Source: JAAYDS01 sp012729155
Lineage (GTDB): Bacteria > Chloroflexota > Anaerolineae > UBA1429
Direction of reading: 5' to 3'
Assembly: GCA_036774405.1 (NCBI GenBank)
Contig: DAIPBO010000014.1
Location: 1 to 64,000, forward strand
DNA: 64,000 nucleotides
Shown: piece by piece, positions 61,289 through 64,000 of the stretch
Numbering within the stretch: position 1 is the first letter of the stretch
Layout of the letters: each line of letters starts with the position of its first letter
Made by a program: the position numbers and the translations under genes
Notes under the pieces: model-generated
What the model saw: the letters and a program-made list of their open reading frames with translations, nothing else
Database searches by the model: none
Told to the model about the DNA's origin: nothing

Positions 61289-61307
61289 GATCACCTCCCG
61301 TGCAAAC

Positions 61308-61341
61308 AAAAAAGCCAGCCCTCCGTCTGGAGAGCTGGCTT
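61308..61341 (-). terminator. Attenuator terminator in the argC leader (segments 3:4)
   Basis: Minus strand: AAGCCAGC (61341-61334) and GCTGGCTT (61319-61312), with an inner CTCC/GGAG pair, then six U (61313-61308). It stands 20 nt before argC, so transcription would end before the first gene unless prevented. Confidence 0.85.
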
Positions 61342-61357
61342 GGTATTCGAACGAATC

Positions 61358-61407
61358 GAGCCCAGGCAATAGCAACCAGACTGGCGTCCGGCGTTTACCT
61401 GCGGCTC
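61358..61407 (-). promoter_or_regulatory. Attenuator segments 1 and 2 of the arg leader
   Basis: Minus strand. Segment 1 GAGCCGCAGG (61407-61398) covers the last Arg codons of the leader; it can pair with segment 2 CCTGGGCTC (61366-61358). Segment 2 (CTGGGCT) can instead pair with AGCCAG in the 5' terminator arm (61340-61335), over a small ATTCG/CGAAT hairpin. The two pairings exclude one another. Confidence 0.65.
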
Positions 61408-61433
61408 CTCCTGATGGCGAGTGACAACGGCAT
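61395..61433 (-). CDS. argL: Arginine-rich leader peptide of the arg operon
   Basis: A 12-codon open frame encoding MPLSLAIRRSRR then TAA. Four of the last five codons are Arg (AGG, AGG, CGC, AGG). Start ATG 61433 follows GGATGGAG. With the promoter 24 nt upstream and the terminator 54 nt downstream, it fits the leader peptide of a transcription attenuator: slow decoding of Arg would stall the ribosome on segment 1. The gene symbol is descriptive. No direct proof of translation. Confidence 0.75.
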   Translation of the reverse strand: MPLSLAIRRSRR

Positions 61434-61463
61434 GTGTCGCTCCATCCTATCGAGATGACACTC

Positions 61464-61492
61464 ATTCTACGCCCAAAGACCACCGCTGTCAA
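61464..61492 (-). promoter_or_regulatory. sigma70-type promoter of the arg operon
   Basis: Minus strand: TTGACA (61492-61487), 17-nt spacer, TAGAAT (61469-61464); transcription would start near 61457. Confidence 0.85.
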
Positions 61493-61613
61493 ACCAAGCC
61501 TGCGTAGCGCACACGTGTCCTGGGGGCACAGGAGCGCTCGATGGCGCCTTGGGTTAGCTGGCCCGTTAGCGCCGCTCGCGCTAGACTGTACTCATTCGGG
61601 CAAAGGGGACAAC

Positions 61614-62615
61614 ATGCAAGATCGCGTCGAGCCTCTGCGTCAGTTGGCCGCTCCTGGCTTTGAGAAATGCAGTCCTCGGTACAGTCTCATCGGCCTCGAC
61701 ATTGGCGGTACCAAGACGGCCGTCATCGAGGGAACGCTGCAGGCTGACGTCGTGCAGCGCCTCGAGTTTGCCACACTCCCTCAGCGCGGCCTGCAGGCCA
61801 CGCTAGACGAGCTCTATGCCACTATCGATCGGGTGCAGGCCCTAGCCGAGCAGCAAGGTCGCTGCGTTCAGGCGGTGAGCGTGTCCATCGGCGGGCCGCT
61901 GGATATCGAACGGGGCATCATCTACTCACCGCCCAATCTCCCGGGGTGGGATGCGGTGCCCCTCAAAGCTTTGCTGAGCGAGCGTTTTGGGCGACCCGTC
62001 TTTGTGGAGCACGATGGCAACGCTGGCGCCCTGGCTGAATGGCGCTTTGGTGCGGGGCAGGGTGCGCGCAGTCTGATCTTTCTCACCATGGGCACCGGGT
62101 TGGGCGGTGGGCTTATACTGGATGGGCGACTCTATCGCGGTGCAAGCGACATGGCGGGCGAGGTGGGGCACATGCGTATCGCCGACGACGGGCCGGTAGC
62201 CTATGGCAAAGCGGGCTCCTGGGAAGCTTTTTGCACCGGCCCGGCCCTGGCGCAGATGGCACAGGAAACTTATCCCGCTCGCTTTGCACGCGCTGGCGCT
62301 GCCGTCACCACGCCAGAGTTGGTGCGGTTGGCGTTGGCGGGCGATGCCGAAGCTGTCGAGGTGGTGCAGCGGGTAGGCGACTATCTGGGGCGAGGGCTGG
62401 CGGTGCTCGTTGACATCCTCAACCCCGAGCGAATCGTCATCGGTTCGATGGCTGTGCGTCTGGGAGAGTTGCTGCTGGGGCCAGCGCGCATTGCTCTGCA
62501 GCGCGAAGCTTTGCCTCGCGCCGCGGCGGTCTGCCAGGTGGTGCCCGCCGCTCTCGGCGAGCGCATAGGCGATGTGGCCAGCCTGTGTGCTGCCATCGAG
62601 GCGCTATCGGCGTAG
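61614..62615 (+). CDS. ROK-family sugar kinase, zinc motif absent
   Basis: 333 residues. YSLIGLDIGGTKTAVIEG is the ATP phosphate-1 motif, VSVSIGGPLDIERGIIYS and VFVEHDGNAGALAEWRFG (catalytic Asp in HDGN) follow, then FLTMGTGLGGGLILDG. Where other ROK proteins have the CxCGxxGC zinc motif, this one has VAYGKAGSWEAFC, so the zinc site is lost. No N-terminal HTH, so a kinase rather than a repressor. ATG 61614 follows AAGGGG. Divergent from the arg operon; convergent with a beta-mannosidase gene, suggesting a mannose or glucose role. Confidence 0.88.
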   Translation: MQDRVEPLRQLAAPGFEKCSPRYSLIGLDIGGTKTAVIEGTLQADVVQRLEFATLPQRGLQATLDELYATIDRVQALAEQQGRCVQAVSVSIGGPLDIERGIIYSPPNLPGWDAVPLKALLSERFGRPVFVEHDGNAGALAEWRFGAGQGARSLIFLTMGTGLGGGLILDGRLYRGASDMAGEVGHMRIADDGPVAYGKAGSWEAFCTGPALAQMAQETYPARFARAGAAVTTPELVRLALAGDAEAVEVVQRVGDYLGRGLAVLVDILNPERIVIGSMAVRLGELLLGPARIALQREALPRAAAVCQVVPAALGERIGDVASLCAAIEALSA

Positions 62616-62616
62616 G

Positions 62617-62644
62617 GCCAGGGCGGAGCAGGCCCCGCCCTGGC
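62617..62644. terminator. Bidirectional terminator between ROK and beta-mannosidase genes
   Basis: Ten-bp arms GCCAGGGCGG (62617-62626) and CCGCCCTGGC (62635-62644) with an 8-nt loop, between convergent stops; U-tracts are poor. Confidence 0.55.
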
Positions 62645-62663
62645 GCGGATGCGGCCTAACCGT

Positions 62664-64000
62664 CTAGTAGGTGTCGATCAACGACGTGACCTCGAGTTGA
62701 CTGCGGATTTCCTCGAGCGTGGCGGGGACCAGCGGTTTGACCATTACCGTAGTGGACTGGCCCGGCCGCAGGTGGAAAAAGGCATCAGAGTAGCGTGCCT
62801 CTAGGTACCTCAGGCCCAGCCAAACCCATAGCGCGGGCTTCTCAGCTCGTAGCGTCACCGCAAAGGCCCCTTCATCTGCGGGTGCCACCTCGTAGATGAT
62901 GCCCGGGGCTCGCAGTTCGAGGTGCTTGGGGCGTGCAAACGTGACCAGGTTGGTCGAGACAACCGCCCCCCCTACGCTGAGGTCGAGCCATAGCAGCAGT
63001 TGGCGTGCACCGTGCTGTTGCACGTGCTCTCCGAGCTCGAGTATGGTGGCCATTGTGTCGCCGTTGGGGCCGATGGCCACCGCCAACTCACCGCCATCCA
63101 GCCGCTCACCGGCGACGTCGGTCAGCAGCCACGACACGGCGCCTTCGCATGGCTCCAGAAGGTCGCTCGTCACGTGCACCTCGACGTGCCCCGTGTCCCA
63201 GTCCTCGAGCCCCGAGATGAGCAGAGGCGCAAAAAAGCGCCGTGCCATATAGTGCAGCGCCTTCCAGCGCCCCAGGCTATCCACCGAAGACCAGCTCGCC
63301 ACCGGCCAGCAGTCGTTGAGCTGCCAGTAGAGTGTGCCCATACCCCGCGGCATGCCGCGACGCCAATGCTCAACGGCGTACTTGATGGCCATGCCCTGCA
63401 GAATCTGAGTCAGCCACAGGTTCATCTCGAAAGTGCGCGGCAGGCGAAACCAGTCACACAGATACTTCATGATCGTTGTGTTGCCGATGCCGCTGCGCTG
63501 GTGATGCTCCATCACCCAGCTGGTGATATTGCGGTCTTGCGCCTCGGTGAAGGCGTACACAGTGCGTGGCTCGGGGAACGACTGGAAGCCAAACTCGCTG
63601 TTAAAGCGATGCGTACAGCTGCGGTACCACTCAAAAGGCTGCTGACCATGCCAAACGCTCCAGAGATGGGCATCGCCACAGGTGGGATTGCTATGATCCT
63701 CACGCGGGCCCAAAGGGCTGTGAGGGCTACATGGCCAGTAGTCGGTCTGCGGGTCGAGCCGCTCCACGATCTCGGGCAAGAGCTGGTCGAACAACTTGCC
63801 ATAATCGCTCCAGCTCATGGTGGTTGCGGTCCAGTCATCGCCCACCAGGCCTTGCTCGAGCTCGTTGTTGCCGCACCAAAGCGCCAGGCTGGCGTGATGC
63901 CGGATGCGGCGTACATTCTGCTCGGCCTCGATGGCTACGTTGGCCATCCACTGCTCCTCAAAGGTGGGGTAGGTGGCGCAGGCAAAGATAAAGTCTTGCC
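62664..64000 (-). CDS. GH2 beta-mannosidase-like glycoside hydrolase, 5'-truncated by window edge
   Basis: About 445 C-terminal residues; the start lies beyond 64000. HHASLALWCGNNELEQGLV carries the acid/base Glu of GH2 (NE pair), and FNSEFGFQSFPEPRTV the nucleophile Glu. GMGTLYWQLNDCWPVASWSSVD closes the TIM-barrel, and beta-sandwich domains follow (HVEVHVTSDLLEP). This is the beta-mannosidase subfamily pattern. Cleaves terminal mannose from beta-mannosides; no signal peptide could be examined. Convergent with the ROK kinase. Confidence 0.9.
   Translation of the reverse strand, partial: QDFIFACATYPTFEEQWMANVAIEAEQNVRRIRHHASLALWCGNNELEQGLVGDDWTATTMSWSDYGKLFDQLLPEIVERLDPQTDYWPCSPHSPLGPREDHSNPTCGDAHLWSVWHGQQPFEWYRSCTHRFNSEFGFQSFPEPRTVYAFTEAQDRNITSWVMEHHQRSGIGNTTIMKYLCDWFRLPRTFEMNLWLTQILQGMAIKYAVEHWRRGMPRGMGTLYWQLNDCWPVASWSSVDSLGRWKALHYMARRFFAPLLISGLEDWDTGHVEVHVTSDLLEPCEGAVSWLLTDVAGERLDGGELAVAIGPNGDTMATILELGEHVQQHGARQLLLWLDLSVGGAVVSTNLVTFARPKHLELRAPGIIYEVAPADEGAFAVTLRAEKPALWVWLGLRYLEARYSDAFFHLRPGQSTTVMVKPLVPATLEEIRSQLEVTSLIDTY

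Noticed and set aside
61308..61440. T-box riboswitch in the argC leader
   Set aside because: The T-box consensus (AGGGTGGNACC-like) and specifier-loop arrangement are missing; a leader peptide and alternative stems explain the terminator better.
60278..61492. Longer argC starting at 61492
   Set aside because: The extension would read through the promoter, the leader peptide and the terminator; ATG 61288 has an almost perfect ribosome site at the domain start.
1..64000. Mobile elements or CRISPR arrays
   Set aside because: No transposase, integrase, terminal repeats or regularly spaced repeats were seen.

Overview
The window is GC-rich bacterial chromosome with dense, mostly operonic coding, many ATGA stop/start overlaps, GTG starts and clear sigma70-type promoters (TTGACR-N16/17-TAKAMT). 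Gene content fits a member of the Chloroflexota (Anaerolineae-like): a lipoprotein adaptor driving a MacB-like exporter without an outer membrane protein, many Gfo/Idh/MocA sugar dehydrogenases, a large GH106-like glycosidase, SPFH-SHOCT and DUF1858 proteins. That assignment is inference from gene content, not from a marker tree. No transposon, prophage or CRISPR array was seen.

Layout. 1-2787: 3' part of ileS. 2.8-9.9 kb (minus): a sugar-utilisation operon (xylulokinase, gamma-glutamyltransferase homologue, two paralogous Gfo/Idh/MocA dehydrogenases, a C39-like protein, a malate/lactate dehydrogenase-type enzyme). 10-16.2 kb (minus): a MacA/MacB-like exporter with two ATPases, one fused to an AbrB-like domain. 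16.4-19.7 kb (minus): rplI, SPFH protein and helical partner, nth, DUF1858 protein. 20-23.5 kb (plus): two glycosyltransferases and an initiating polyprenyl-phosphate sugar transferase. 23.5-28.9 kb (minus): metallophosphatase lipoprotein with in-frame UGA, class-III aminotransferase, NatAB-like ABC exporter, class-I aminotransferase. 29-34.8 kb (plus): FAH enzyme, large glycosidase, Gfo/Idh, zinc-ribbon protein. 34.8-42.1 kb (minus): MGMT, glycyl radical enzyme, DUF72, FtsK, S1 protein. 42.3-49.5 kb (plus): Flp-like pilin, tRNA-Pro, tRNA-Gly, YdjC-like deacetylase, ZIP transporter, DhaK/DhaL, PMT glycosyltransferase. 49.5-50.8 kb: MFS exporter. 51.2-55.1 kb (plus): thioredoxin/CsoR-family operon, then nfo, cupin, AmrS-like radical SAM. 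55.1-61.5 kb (minus): argCBD-argA-argGH. 61.6-64 kb: ROK kinase and partial beta-mannosidase.

Two systems stand out. (1) Three ORFs are interrupted by one in-frame TGA at a redox-like position and continue in frame: a membrane-anchored thioredoxin-like protein (UxxC, 51827), a 49-residue membrane peptide (52671) and a lipoprotein metallophosphatase (CGU, 24271). Each TGA is followed by a perfect 6-8 bp hairpin with a G-starting apical loop 20-28 nt downstream, as expected for a bacterial SECIS element. These are candidate selenoproteins. Two of them share an operon with trxA, a zinc-ribbon protein and a CsoR-family repressor whose Cu(I)-ligand His is replaced by Tyr (CstR-like), behind a promoter carrying a CsoR-like operator. 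(2) The arginine operon has a trp-style attenuator: strong promoter, a 12-residue leader peptide with four Arg codons near its stop, mutually exclusive 1:2 / 2:3 pairings, and an intrinsic terminator just before argC.
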